A stretch of DNA of 64,000 nucleotides from Ooceraea biroi (lineage: Eukaryota > Arthropoda > Insecta > Hymenoptera > Formicidae), in assembly GCF_003672135.1 (NCBI RefSeq), contig NC_039508.1, positions 15,945,945-16,009,944 of the forward strand. Direction: 5' to 3'. A model generated the notes under the pieces. The model was not told the DNA's origin. It saw nothing but the letters and a program-made list of their open reading frames with translations, and ran no database searches. This document shows, piece by piece, positions 1 to 13,268 of the stretch. Every line of letters starts with the position of its first letter. Position 1 is the stretch's first letter. The position numbers were made by a program, and so were the translations under genes.

Positions 1-3000
1 GAAAATTAAACAGATCAGACTGCCTTATTTGCATTGATGACGGTGTTTCATGCGAAGTGTAATTAGACATTATGAAAGTGACTATCAAAGACAAAGGTTG
101 TGCATTTATTTCGGTGGGATTTACTATCGCTCGCTCACAGTGGTTCGTTAACTAAATCCTCGTAAACGTCTACTAAATTTCGCATAAAGCCGCCGGCGCG
201 TCAATACACCGAATAAATTTAGCCATAAAAACATCTTTACGGCCGCTGTACGAAACGAGTGCGTCTAAAACTGTGACGTAAAATTTTGTTTAAATTTCCA
301 ATGCTTATCCCGCAAATCAGCTTGATTAAGTCATCAGTCTGCCTTTTACAATTCTCTTTTTAATGAAATGGAAAACATTGAATCTTTTAAATCTTATATT
401 CTTGTCACGAAAAGTATCAAATAAAATAAATATTGATCAAGATTAAAAGAATAGAAAGTCAATCATAATTAATCATAATTAAAATCATAATTAAATGATA
501 ATTTAATTTTGTTACATCGTACATTATTTGAATGCTTATTTGAATTGTATGAAACAAGAAATTCTCTTTCTCTCATGTCCATTTATCTAAGAAGGATTAA
601 CTCTTTAAAATTTTAAATTTTTAAATAAATTCCTGAATATAAATTCTTTGAGATAATCTTACGTTTTGTATACTCTTAATCAATAATACGATACTTAATC
701 TTGCATTCATTGCTAAAGAGCATTAAGCAGTGCGTCTAGAAATAATGTGAACGTTGCATTTACTTTGGCATTATGTTCATCGATCGTGCTTTCTGCATTT
801 GCGGTTATAGTAAATTTGCATTTGGATTATGCCGTATTGGTATAACCGTAAATTATATTTATATCGTGATGAGCGTCCGTATTATCTAATCGTGTAAATC
901 AGCTTATACGTTTTTTATACATATTAAAATTCATTTATTGTATATAGAATGTTATCTGAGAAAATTCAATTTTAATTATACAATTCTTTTTATAATATTT
1001 GTTTTTGTCTTTAGCTTATGTACTATTTAGATATTAGTTAAAAATATGTAATTACATAAGAAACAATCGAGTTTTACGGGATTCTCTGTACATATATATT
1101 GCACATACAATTCTGTAAAAATATACTGATATTTTGTACATATTTATAATATCGTTTTCGAACATGAAAATGTAAGTTACTTTATTTTCCACATTTTGAT
1201 ATTTTTTATGATTCGCGTTCGCGCATGAATTCGAGAGACAGATGCGGCATGCATTGCAATTTTTGATATCTATGTTTGATCTCTACATGAAGCAGTCATG
1301 TGTTTTATCATGGTTTTATCGTAGTAGAAATAATTTCAGTCGGCACACAATGCATGTCATTCTCAAAGATTCATAAAGGTGGCACTCTATGCAAGCTATT
1401 CATGCGTTTTGCCGCATTAATAAATTCACCGGAAATTATTTTAAAAAATGTGCCTCGATTATTTGTGGACATTTATGCTCCACGAAAAAAGAAAACAAAA
1501 AACGCACGAACAGCGTTGTCGTAAACTTAATTTTTATTTAAATTCCGATAACATTTCCGTTTTCTTTCTACCCAGAAATTTTAATTTACTTCGCATAGTT
1601 TAACGTAATTTTCAACGTCCAGTGTGATATTTTTGCCATGAATTGGTTTAATTACAAGCATGAAAGAAAAATTACGTAACGAAAATTAAATACACGTTTC
1701 TATTTTTAGAAAGACGCAAGCAGGTCAATCAATTTGATCTGCTTGTGCCGTTTAGCTTTATTTATGAAGTAATTTGCTGTAGAAGGAGCTGTAGGCTCTC
1801 GCGGTTTTCGGAATGAGAAAATACCATTTACAGCAGCATTCCGCTCGAAACGGCTGGCGAGTACCAGCAATTACTACTTCGGTCGGCGCGCTTCCACTTC
1901 TACGACGTCAGTCAGAGAATTTCATCGCTTTTCTAGAATTGCTGCTCTAGACTCTACATACGGTGCTTGGCACCACACTTGAACACGCTATCGTACCAGC
2001 GTCCAGCATTCGATACACGCGTACTCAACTTTACGACACGTCGCGATTTAGTGCACTCACGCGTGCGTGCATGCAAGGCGCGACACTGCACTGCGGCGGA
2101 CTCCCCCGCGGTGGTAAAATTATCAAGGGTTGTCACGAGCGGAGAAATTATTGGGCTGGACGGGTGCTTTTCCGCGTCGATGAGATCGCGAGGGATTAAG
2201 GGTCAGCACGTACAGCGACGTGTCGCTCAGGTCGATCCACGTGCCTCAAACTTGTCGAAGATTTACTGCATTGCAGGTCACGTTAGTGCAATCATTGATG
2301 AATAAGTCAAAGATTCGATTTTTTACTGTTTACTGAGAGAGAAAGAAAGAACACTCAGATTTCTCTCAGCATGTCATGTTTGTTAATTTCGTCAGTCCTA
2401 ATTAAATTAGATATAAAATATCGCCAAATATCAATATCCAGGAATCCAGATACTGCAAAATAGAGACGAGAGCAAAACAAGAATATCCCTTGCACATCCG
2501 TGCTGTTATAAATTTTTATGTAGCACATGATACGTGCAATATTGCTGTTAAACATTTTTAGCTTGCGGTTATATTTGAAATTAGCGTATGGATCAAATTT
2601 AAGTATAACGTATATATCTATATACGCTTTAATTCTCTATTAACAACGACGTCATATATAGAATAGATAAAAATATGGTATTAAATATAGGTAGACGCGC
2701 GCAGGTCAATCGTACATCTACGTCACGGCTTAATTTCGTTTCGGTACCTTAATTTTTCGTGTCATACATCTTACAACCTCTATCTCGTCGCAAAATTAAA
2801 ATAAAACGGGCACGAGAACCTATCGAAAAATTGAGTGTACCAATCTTTATATGAAATTCCCCGAGAATCTTCATCAAGGCACACTACACGCAAATTTCCC
2901 GGAGAGACCTCGTCTCGCACACGAAATAAGACGAGAATGAATCACGCGTGGTAATTAATTACGTTCCACTTTATCTCCCGCCGACCGATCGTTATCCTGG

Positions 3001-4757
3001 CACATTCACGCTAGCAATTGCGAAATCGATTTACGATTACCACTACGCTACGCTATTACTAATGGTATAATTAAACGTCTGCGATAAGACCGATCCGCGA
3101 TATTAATCATGGAAGACAGCGCACGGAAAGTCACGCTGACATTAAGTGCGACACAATTGCCATGCGATTATTGCGATACAGTTTCTGCGAGATTAACGCT
3201 TGAAAGAGTGAGAGAAAGAGGATCATGCTGCCAGGATGAGCCGTAAATCCGACTTAGAAACGACGTAAAGTATGACTGCTTGTTGTAACCGTTACGCTGC
3301 GATATTACGACTGTTCAATTTACGATCTGCGCTTATAAAATTTGTTACGCACTTCGCATGCGACTGTCAAAAGCGATATCGAATCTTTGCGACCCTTCTA
3401 TCTTTTAAATTAAACGCAGGGCCGATCCTGCAGACATCTCAGTTTATGAAACACAACATTTTGCGCTGACTTGTTCTTGCGTGAAATCAGTGTAAAGAAT
3501 TACGTTTATTTGTATCGTTACATTGCTTTTATTTATATCATAATATGCTTTAATATAAGTTAGAATTTTAAGAAAATCTGGGCACATTATTTATAATGAG
3601 TCGAAAGTCATGATTATCTTCTAAAAAGAAATTTCTGTCGCATGTTCTACTTTTATACTGACTTATCTAAGATCCTCTATGTGTTTCTGAATATTATATC
3701 TAAAAAAATGAAAACTTATTAAATGCTCTTTTACGAAAATAGTTATAACTTATTTTTATTCTTAACTCTTTATGGTTTAATATAATTTACAATATGTTTT
3801 CGTGGCATTTATGAAATACCGCGAGCATATTTATCTTAGCTTTTTATGAAGTCTTTCAAAGTTATTTACCAAGTTTTGAAATTTTATCTGCATTTTATTT
3901 ATTAATTTATAAATGAAATTCATATCATTTTTTAGCAAAAGATAATAATCTGTTCAAACAAATTATTATCTTAAATTAAATTTCTGTTGGATTAACTTGA
4001 GTAATACATATGTATCAAACGTCGAATAAACATGCCATTTTGGCAACGGCGAAGCGTCTTGATTCGGCCCTGTGCATTGTGTACTTCCTTCTACCTCCAT
4101 GTTCTACATGTAATGGAATGTATTGTTCTTGTTGTCATGGTTGTTGTTGTTGTTCTTGTTATTGTCATCCTCTTAATGGTTGTCGCCGTTTGTTTTATAC
4201 CTTGGTACCCTCTCAATTGTTTCCGCTCGTTTGTATCTCGTACGACGCATGTTTCTCTCTTAATGCACGTATAACTCTTTCTTCATTCCTGATCCTTCAT
4301 CCGTCTCCCTCCGTCTCTCGATCTCTCTTCGCTCTTCCGGGACGAAAATCGCCCTGAGACCTTTCACGAGGAACCCTCTCGTCCTCGGGAGATCCACGTA
4401 CGTCTTATGAGCTCGAGAATTGCTTGAAGTCGATCATCGGTCCGGCCGCGTCAATCGATTCCAATATGTTAATAACCGAGGACCGTTGGACTCGTGAAAT
4501 CTTAATCTAAATTCGTACGATCGACATCTCGACTCGACGAGATCTCGAGGATCCATTTTTCTTTTCCGAGGAGGGCGAGGAGTGAAGGGAGAGTGAGAGG
4601 GAGGCAGAGGCGAAGGAGGAAGGTAGACGTAGTGTAATTGCTTAGTATGGAACTAGAAGCTAGAAGCTAGAGGACAATTGAGAGCTAGAGTAAAAGCGAT
4701 GAAAATGCAAGTATGAGCGAGAAAATGCGAGCGAGAAAGAAGAAATTGGAATGGACG

Positions 4758-4763
<6 letters not shown>

Positions 4764-4793
<30 letters not shown>
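4764..4793 (+). repeat. (AG)n microsatellite
   Basis: About 15 AG units inside a broader purine-rich tract (about 4560-4910). Confidence 0.95.
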
Positions 4794-4798
<5 letters not shown>

Positions 4799-4911
4799 TT
4801 GAGAGAAAGAGCGAGAAAAAGAAAGTGAGAGAGGGAAAGTGAGAAAGAGAGAATGCGATAGATGGCAATGAAGAATAGCGAGGAGAGGGTGGGCGATAGA
4901 GGGAGAAAATT

Positions 4912-5082
4912 CAAACATGTCCGAAATGCCACTTGTTCCAGGACCTAAAGAAGCGCGATTCCCACATCTGCGACATGCAGGCCCTACAGCCACTTCCGGC
5001 CCCCACCAACACCGCCAACATCGCGCCCGCCATGACTACTTCCGGTGGGCAGCCACCGCTCCCGGTATCGGAGACCGTTTGA
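4912..5082 (+). CDS. Possible terminal exon with a CxxC motif, unassigned
   Basis: An open frame from just after the in-frame TAG at 4897 to the TGA at 5080-5082 encodes TCPKCHLFQDLKKRDSHICD, a CxxC...H..C arrangement, then a Pro/Ala/Thr-rich tail ending QPPLPVSETV. It looks more protein-like than most frames nearby. However, the preceding GA-rich sequence offers no good acceptor and no partner exons were found. Confidence 0.2.
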   Translation, partial: QTCPKCHLFQDLKKRDSHICDMQALQPLPAPTNTANIAPAMTTSGGQPPLPVSETV

Positions 5083-8000
5083 ATCACGACGATCACGAGT
5101 ACCGATCACGATCGTCCGTGTGCGCGATGCGCTAACCACGCATTACCACACCATCACTCACCTATAAACTCACCGCCGTCCTCCTCCACAATCTGCGCTC
5201 GCTGAACCCGATGAACCACGGCCGGCCACGGTCGAAGCAACGGTGAGCAGCCATCAATCACGATCTTTAAAAGGGCGAAGCGCGAACCACCGGAAGTAGT
5301 CGTGGATCTTGTTAGCCCGTGAACCGCGCGCGATCTTTTCGCTTGTTTCGCACGTTTTGAAAGCTCCATTAATGTCACCGCGCGCGCGAAAGTAACGCGT
5401 GTACCACCGTTTGTTCATATCCAGAGCTTATATTTATTTAGCATTCTTGTGTAGTGTGCTACTTGAGAAGCGATTTGGTAAATTTAGTTCAAGCCTTCAT
5501 TTAGTTAAGTGGAACGCATTGTATGGCAAAATAGATTTTCTGAGTATTTTCCACGTGATGATATATAACTAAAGTACAAAAATTCAATATCCTTAATAGT
5601 TTCCGAAATATATTTGGTTAACTGAAAAGTTTATGTTGTAGCTTGAAGAGTTTTTCGTTTGAAAATTTAAAACGTTATAGAAGCACGAAATATTGATAAA
5701 GTTGTATTTGCTTTGGTTGAAGCGTATGATTGGTTGAAAATACCCAATACATAAAAGTCTTTTTTGCATTTTGTTTGTAAAAATGCCAAATAATTTGCTA
5801 TTTTCAATTAAATAAAAACATTTCAAATTTTAAGCGTGTATTGTGGGAATATCTATTTTCACAGGATTTATTTAAACGTGAGAGTTTATTTCCGAGAAAT
5901 AACGTCGCTTTTAGTCCATTCTACACCTACGGGCTTTAGAAATAATCAATTCGTTTCAGATACCCTCAGGCTACAGTGCTTGCTGGTGCAATCTCGTTAA
6001 ATTACGCACGTTGCGATTGCAAGTGTATCGTTGACTTTACACGCCACTAGTTTTACTTACAGGATTTACTCGCGTTTACTTCCGGCAATTCGCGCTACTA
6101 CCCTCCAGTGTCAATCGATTTTCCTATCTCGAAAAGCTTAGTATGATGATTGAGATTCAGCGAAGCTAGTTTCAAGTTTCGCAATCAGAGCCAAAGTTGA
6201 TTTTATCTGTTTCAAAAAAGACCAAACGAGCTCTTTGTACTGTGAACGAATATTCTTTGAGAAATATTCTTTAAAGTATTTCTTGTTACGAGAAATGTGA
6301 TATATTAATATAAAAATTACTAAAAATATTTATTAATCAATATTTTTAAATATTCTATGATGAAATTTTCTATGATTTCTACAAGTGACACATATATATA
6401 AAAAAATTATATACCGATTATATATCGAATATATGAAATTCTCATACTGATTGTAAAGGACATTTATTTTTAATACTTTTCCGCATTTAGAAACAATTTC
6501 TTTTCCTTTTCTAAGACAGTGAGAAGATCACGGTGGCGAAGAAACCAATCGAATTGTTTGAAGCCAGATTGGCAATCGGTATTAGTCGAGAGAAAAGGCG
6601 ATTTATGATCGGCCAGTGGGCGTAAGACAATTTTCCAAGATTACGTCCGCTTCGTTTGCCGCCTTGAAATACGAATGGAGTTGAGAACGGGCCGCTTGCG
6701 GCTCGGGGCTGCTGGATGAACCCTGAGTGCAGGCAATTTTTCCAGATTTGCGTCGGCTTTTCCCCGACGCGGCCTAGTTTCGTTCAAATTCGTTCTTTCC
6801 ACATTGAGCCACGACAAAGCGTTCTCTTCCGGTGAACCGTGAATTAATCCTCATTGTTATCATTATTATTGGCACCGTAATTAATTAATATAATTCTTTT
6901 TCGATCTCAATCATCATACATTTGCTATATATCTCTTACGAAGCAAATGATTACCTTTGTTTTTAGACGATGGATTATTTTCTACAACATATAAAATGCT
7001 AATAATTAATTTTTCATATCTCTCCGTTATTTTTATGATATTAATCTCGACACACTCACGCGACTGCGCGATTATGAAAACGACTTTCGGGTCTTTTAAT
7101 TCCAGTAATAAAAACGAGCTGTTTGCATCGATGCCACGCGATTGGAGATCATCAGGTTCAACGGCGTTCTGTTCGCGATTTCACGAGCGATCGATTCGTT
7201 CCCGGAAGGATGCGGCGACCGTTCATTATTCGCGGCGGTATCTGCGGGGGATCTATGGAGGAAGATCCGGACTTCCGCGATCTACACTATTGTGATGCAG
7301 ATTGATCGCTATTGAGGGATGAGGATTGGCGCGCGATTTACACACTATGATCGCGTAATCCTGTCAGAATTCGTGGATTTCTGTTCGACATCTCTCGCAA
7401 AACGTCTTGCGTGCTGTAACCGCGCACTTATTACGTGCTGCATCGATTTCTGTAGGTGAAGGAGAGCGTCGAGTCCTTCTTGCGGCAAGTCGAGCTTCAA
7501 TCGTTTATGACGTCGCGCGGATTTACTGAATTAATTGATTAAATCGCGTTAGCTGCGAGACGAGTTTGCGAAATGAGTGCCCCAGGTGTGGCTGAGCGAT
7601 TGCGATTAGGGTCGTTGGAATTAGACGGGATTTTTGTCCACGCGGGATCAGGTCCTCCGAAGGTTTCGCACCACGTTACTTCGCGTCAGGCCGTCCCTTA
7701 AATAATGTTCTTTCAGTGATCCTTAAATAGGGAAGGGGGAAGAAGAGATATTTCGTTTATTGGGACTGTTCGAACAAACCGTAGGATTCATTAATTACGC
7801 CCGGATTGGAAGTTTACCTTGCGCTGTAACGGCGGAAGTTTACCTCACTGTAAATTTCATCGTTTTTAATGCTTATCGTATTAATTGTGGCAGTTATGAA
7901 ACCGTATGAATAATCGTCCTTAAGCTGCAACACTTGCTCTAAATGCAGTCGTTTGATTCTCATCCTGTTTTTCTATTGAATACGATCTTCATATTGTACG

Positions 8001-10208
8001 ATTCATGGTCAGATAAACGAGAAAGATATAAACATTCATTTAAAAGAAAAATAGAGAGAGAGTTACATTATTCGGAGTTACTCTCTGAGGGTGTGAGACT
8101 CTTCGTAATCAAGGCTACTGTGAAATTCGTCGATCGAGGGGCGCTCTTAGAGAATGAAACTCTCAAGTGCCTATCCAGTCTCAGAAAATTATATGAATCA
8201 ATGATTTTTAATATATATTGTATGAATTACTACACGTAACTGCGAAACTATATATGTATATAATATATGTACTAATGTCAACATGCAGTCAAACAAATAC
8301 GATAATTTTTAGTACATGTTATTTCACAAACGTTTCTATAATTTTAAGTATTCTCAAATAAAATTCATGTATGCGCAATCATACATTTATTACACACATT
8401 ACGTATCTGTGTCTCGCTACTTACTATTTCTGAACATCGTTTATTGAAATTAACATTTTGCAATATTCTCATAAAGGTATGTAATGTATAAAATAGTATT
8501 ACTTATTGAGAAATTTTTTCAAGATATACAGATCGATATTATTTAATGACTTGTCTTACGAAAGAATCTTTCAATAATATATTGTTATTTATTTAACACG
8601 TTAATAGAATTATGATAACGACAACCAGGGACAGGACGAAGTCTGGAGTTAAGAAAGACAGAACATATCAAATGAAAATGCGAAGCGCATGCAGGATATT
8701 AATTAACATAATATTGTTGAGACCAAATGTCGTGATTTATTAAGACTGCTGCTTCCGAATAATCAGTGTGAAAGCAAATTATTAAAGCAAGCATTGGAGA
8801 GGGAGGGAGACTTGGTACTGACAATTTTATCACGTCGACAAATACAATTTTGTTGATTTAAGTTCTTTCTCACTTTGTATATAAAGTTAGATTACGTAAT
8901 TTAAGGAGATAATGGTAACAAAATATTACAAACGTAATATTTTATTTGAAAACTTGATTTTACTCTTGATAAAACTCTCAATTTTTCCATACAATTTTTA
9001 TTCTTTAATTTTTTTATATTGTACGATAATTTTTCTCATTTTTATACGCATTCTTGAATAAATATGTCACAAACAGAGAAGAAAATTGTTACATTAATGC
9101 TTTCTGGTTCAAGATTTGTTCAAGTCCTCACTCACCTCGAATTGCAAGTTAAAGAATAGCTTGGGAATGGACGGATTGGTATAAGTATTGATTTAACGTC
9201 ACAAACGTGCGACGTTTATATTTCTTTGTGGAGATCAAACTAAAGCGAGCATTATTTGCTAGGCGGTTTGACGCGATGTAGTCAAGATACGACTGTGCGA
9301 ACGAACGTAAAAGTGGAGGTAGGGACCTACGTACCTTTGTATACTTTTACTTAAGATGATGCCCTCGTTCTTTCAAAGCTTCGTGGCCGACTTCAGTCGA
9401 TCGCGAGGACTCTTAGGCGGTAATTAATTAAATCGAAATGTCGTTCGATCGTTTATTACAACGTTATCGTTACCGTTGCTCGGCTATAGCAATCGTCCGC
9501 TTTCTTTTATCGCTCTCGATGGAAAACTCGCTTTGAGTGCCGCCACGAGAAATTATTGAAAATAAAAAGTACTTCCTGCTTATATTACATTTCGTTCCTC
9601 TGAGATAGCATCGCAACTGATTGTGAGACGACACATAAAAGAATCTTGCGATACTTTGTATCTCGCGAATCGATATCGAAGTTATCCTTGAAATGCCATT
9701 AATAATTTTGTGAAAGGCTAAAGCGATTTGAGAACATGGTGTACACAGTGTATTTGAAATTTCATAATTTCCATTTAGGAGTTATCGATTTTTATAAAAA
9801 TATTTATTTATCAAATATTCCATGACCAACTCATAAATTTTGCAAAAAGAACATTTTAAGAGAGAACATCATAATCGATATTTATGGTGTCCAATTGCAT
9901 GTCACGTGTTAGCAAAATAAATACATTATGAAGAATTAAATCACGTTGCATCAATTTTGTGAAAGCGATCGAGTTACACAAAACTGCACGATTTTGCTAG
10001 ATCACAGATGATTAATTGATGCAATCGGACGCGCCGGAAAAAAAATGATGGCCCCGGGCACGAGCAACGGAATTGTTTAATGATAACGTAGCGCAATGTA
10101 AATATTCATGAAGTCTAGAATGAGAAAAAAAGGAGAATGCACAGTCTTTATCTGTAACAAACCTTTGTAATTAATAGCGTGATTTACGGTTGAACAAATA
10201 ATTAATTG

Positions 10209-10258
10209 GGAGAAAGAGAGAGAGAGAAAGAGAAAGAGAAAGAGAGCGAGAGAGAAAG
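10209..10258 (+). repeat. Purine (GA/GAAA)n tract
   Basis: An imperfect GAGA/GAAA run of about 50 bp. Confidence 0.9.
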
Positions 10259-11890
10259 TGAGTATATAAATATGTGTATAGAAAGATTATATTATATAAC
10301 AAGCGCAAAGATAAAAATGATAAATACAATATACACGACACATACGATACACGCATGTAAAAAGTGCATTCACATTACGACACACACTTACACTTACACC
10401 TGCATCACCCTCTCATCGCGCAATAAAATAAATTCTAAATCGTTGCATACTAGAATGCGTGCCTGAGTGCGTGAGAAGCCAAACAGAGAGATAAAGAGAA
10501 AAAACGGATATATATATGTATAGATAAATGATTATATAAATGAAGAGATTGAGAGATGAAAATATAATACGTCCGGTCTCTCATTTGTCCAAGGAGCACC
10601 GGTTATATTTGAAATAGCGTGAAAAACGCGGCAGTCTAATTAAGCGGAGCAAGTAAACGTGAGTTACATAGAGATGATATATATAAATATATATATCGCA
10701 AGGACCGTCGCATGAATTTTCAGGATTAGCCGTTAATAATTAACTTTATCCGTCACGGACGATCGCGCTCGCTCGCGCGACCCTCCCCGCCTGCATTTTT
10801 ATCGATAGTTAATTTATTCGCGGGATACCCCACGTGCTTTTCCTGTGCGTGTGCCAAACTTGCAGATGAAGTTACTTTGCAGCTTCGAAACGCTGAATGG
10901 CCGTCCTTCAATAATTCGATAAAATATCGCACAGACGACTACGTTCATCCCTCAATTAGCATAAAATTACAACGCTGATATAATGTACTGTTTCGCTACA
11001 TTTACATCCGATCATTTGTATTATCGTATTATCGTACTGTATTTGTTTAACGGAAATTAAGAATAGATTAATTATGTTACCGAATGATTTCTTTATTAAA
11101 GTGCAATATATGTTTACTATACAATTTAAATGTGTTATCTCTGTAGAGTATCATTAAAATTGAAGATCCATGAATTATTTTAATTGATTGATGCTGCTCT
11201 ATATCGTTCCAATTTTAATCCATTAAGCGATTTACTTGACGCGCCTGGAAGGAATTTTCGCGCAAATCAATATCGGAAGAATATTGAATTACTTCGGTTA
11301 ATTCAGTTATCATGCTGACGTAGTTTAGATATGACATCATTAAACATCAGAGAGATTGACGACGCGGCGCGTCGCGACGCAGTCGATCGTCCTGTGAGTT
11401 AGTCTGTAATCGAGAAATAAATTGCAAGTAAGTTAAGAAATTGAAGACAAAAAATTGGATAGAGATTTTCGCTATGGTATTGCGTCCTGTGCGTGTTACC
11501 TGTATACGCACGTGTGCACAAAACTCGCGTGCTGAGAGATAATTTCGCGAATTTCAAGAATTTTTTTAAAGCAATCTCATCTGGTTTTTTTAACATAACA
11601 ATTAAAAGTTTTACTTAATTATATCTAAGAAATTTTCTTTTCTTCATTCGTTTTTATTTCTGGGAAATACACGCTTTGTTATGTTTACTCTTATAAATTT
11701 CTTAAAGAAATCTTTTCGTTTGTACGGCATGTGTATCTTAATATACAATTATACACGCACACATCTACAATATGTATTCGATATAATTGGTACAATATCC
11801 ATTCTTATCAAAGATGTGAGGAGATTATATTTTAATTTAATGTAAAGGTGAATGATATTGCGCAAATTCGCGACATTACTTTTACAGTAG

Positions 11891-12050
11891 CGGGAAAGAA
11901 AAATTAAAAAGATACGAATAAGCAGTGAGTGTGATGATTACAACGGTTGTGAACGTGCAAACAGAAGTAACAGCAGTGGCGACAACAAGTGCAACTGGAG
12001 CAGGAACAACAAGTGCAAAAAGCAGACCGAAGAAAAAGAATAATATATAA
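11891..12050 (+). CDS. Possible small ORF or terminal exon, function unknown
   Basis: After an acceptor-like CATTACTTTTACAGTAG, one frame (11891 onward) reads RERKIKKIRISSECDDYNGC, ERANRSNSSGDNKCNW, SRNNKCKKQTEEKE and a TAA, with G or C in most third positions across the second half. A second frame has its own ATG (11934-12050, 38 codons, Thr/Ala-rich with a basic end). AATAAA follows at 12049-12054. Overlapping open frames are also expected of an AAC/CAA-rich low-complexity patch. No homologue recognised and no upstream exon found. Confidence 0.25.
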
Positions 12051-12144
12051 TAAACGAGTCTTTCAATTTACTACTGTACTGCCAATATTTTCTGAGACGA
12101 CGTAATAACTTTGATAAGGATATTAGGGTGAAATATAAGAAAAA

Positions 12145-12188
12145 AGTCGGGGGTTGCCCCTTTCATTTGCTTTCAAGCCCCCATGACT
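12145..12188. other. GC-rich stem-loop
   Basis: AGTC-GGGGG-TTG at 12145-12156 can pair with CAA-(G)-CCCCC-(AT)-GACT at 12174-12188, giving 12 base pairs with two small bulges and a loop of about 17 nt. It stands out in AT-rich surroundings. Function unknown. Confidence 0.45.
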
Positions 12189-12916
12189 CCGCTGGGAAAG
12201 AGAGAACACTTAAAAAAATTTCAATTTGCATGTTTTTGAAAGTGCAGAACGTTATAGGACGTAAAGAATGTAATAAATTTGCGTTGCCTAGCAAACAGTC
12301 TGATAACTATGTAAATTTCAATATCAAAAATATGCTGCATCTGTGAATGGTAATTAAAAATGGAGCATCATCGGCTTTAATTAAAGTTCCAGGTATTAAC
12401 TTGTTGTTGAGCAACACAAATTCGGGATGATTAAAATTACATCTTTCTTGCATGATCACTATTGCAAATATCAGTTTGTCATCGGTGTAAATATTCTATC
12501 CACATGGCATAGCTTTCACGAGATCGATGACGTAATATAATTAACTTTTGAATGTTAGAAAATTTTTCGAGGCAGCGTGGGCTATTTTCACTTGATAACA
12601 GGAGTGAACTGGCGAAATATTGTTGCGTAAATATTGGAGAATATTGTATTAAATGTCGCGAGCATATAGCAACGATATTTTTCGATATGAAAAATCGTAT
12701 TGTAGAAAAGAAACTTAAAAATTCGCAGTAAAATCATAATATACGTCCTTAGCTATTTAAGCCAGCAAATGAGATTTTCAATGAATAAAACCCATACAGC
12801 ACACAAACGTTAAATCAACATCTCAGAAATGTTGCATAGCAACATTGCAATGTTCCATCAATATCGCAAAATGTAGATCCGACGTAGAAAAGATATTGCA
12901 TAAATATCTAATGTCC

Positions 12917-12976
12917 GTTGAATTGCAATGTCTTGTAGATATTGCATTCAACATCTACAAGACATTGCAATTCAAC
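12917..12976. repeat. Perfect 24-bp inverted repeat, 12-nt loop
   Basis: The arm 12917-12940 (GTTGAATTGCAATGTCTTGT then AGAT) is the exact reverse complement of 12953-12976. Confidence 0.95.
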
Positions 12977-13008
12977 ATTTAGAAACCTTTGTTAGATCTT
13001 AGGATTGT

Positions 13009-13268
13009 TCTTTTTCGCTGCACTTCTGAACAGTGCAATAAGTTAGAGCGAAACAAATATACTTTCTTTCAAGGTGCGATTTCATTGTGTCGCTGGTCGC
13101 TCATTTTTAGCGTCAAAACAGATCACGTGATCAAAATTGACCAATGTTCAGCGTTAATTTTGATCACGTGACTTGTTTTGACGCTAAAAATGAACGACGA
13201 GCGACACAATGAACATTTACCTTCATTCTAACTTATTGCACTAGTTCAGAAGTACAGCGAAAAAGAAA
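13009..13268. repeat. Long imperfect foldback (~130 + ~115 bp arms)
   Basis: 13009-13140 and 13154-13268 are inverted copies with a loop of about 13 nt. Shared blocks include the CTTTTTCGCTG / CAGCGAAAAAG ends, GTGCAATAAGTTAGA, CATTGTGTCGCT, TTTTTAGCGTCAAAAC and GATCACGTGATC-like centres. Mismatches in the outer third show the arms have drifted. Confidence 0.92.

Larger units (their letters stand above)
1..11890. other. No confident gene; 3' flank
   Basis: AT-rich sequence with several GC-rich islands (about 1850-2250, 4380-5400, 6520-7700). Apart from the microsatellites and the weak candidates at 4912-5082 and 8707-8859, no exon or element could be supported. Confidence 0.6.

Noticed and set aside
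4660..4993. Leu/Ser-rich frames on the minus strand
   Set aside because: They are translation of the (AG)n purine tract, so low-complexity artefacts.
7573..7702. Plus-strand ATG frame of about 42 codons (MSAPGVAERLRLGSLELDG...)
   Set aside because: It reads smoothly but is short and single-exon, with no homologue recognised and no promoter or polyadenylation context.
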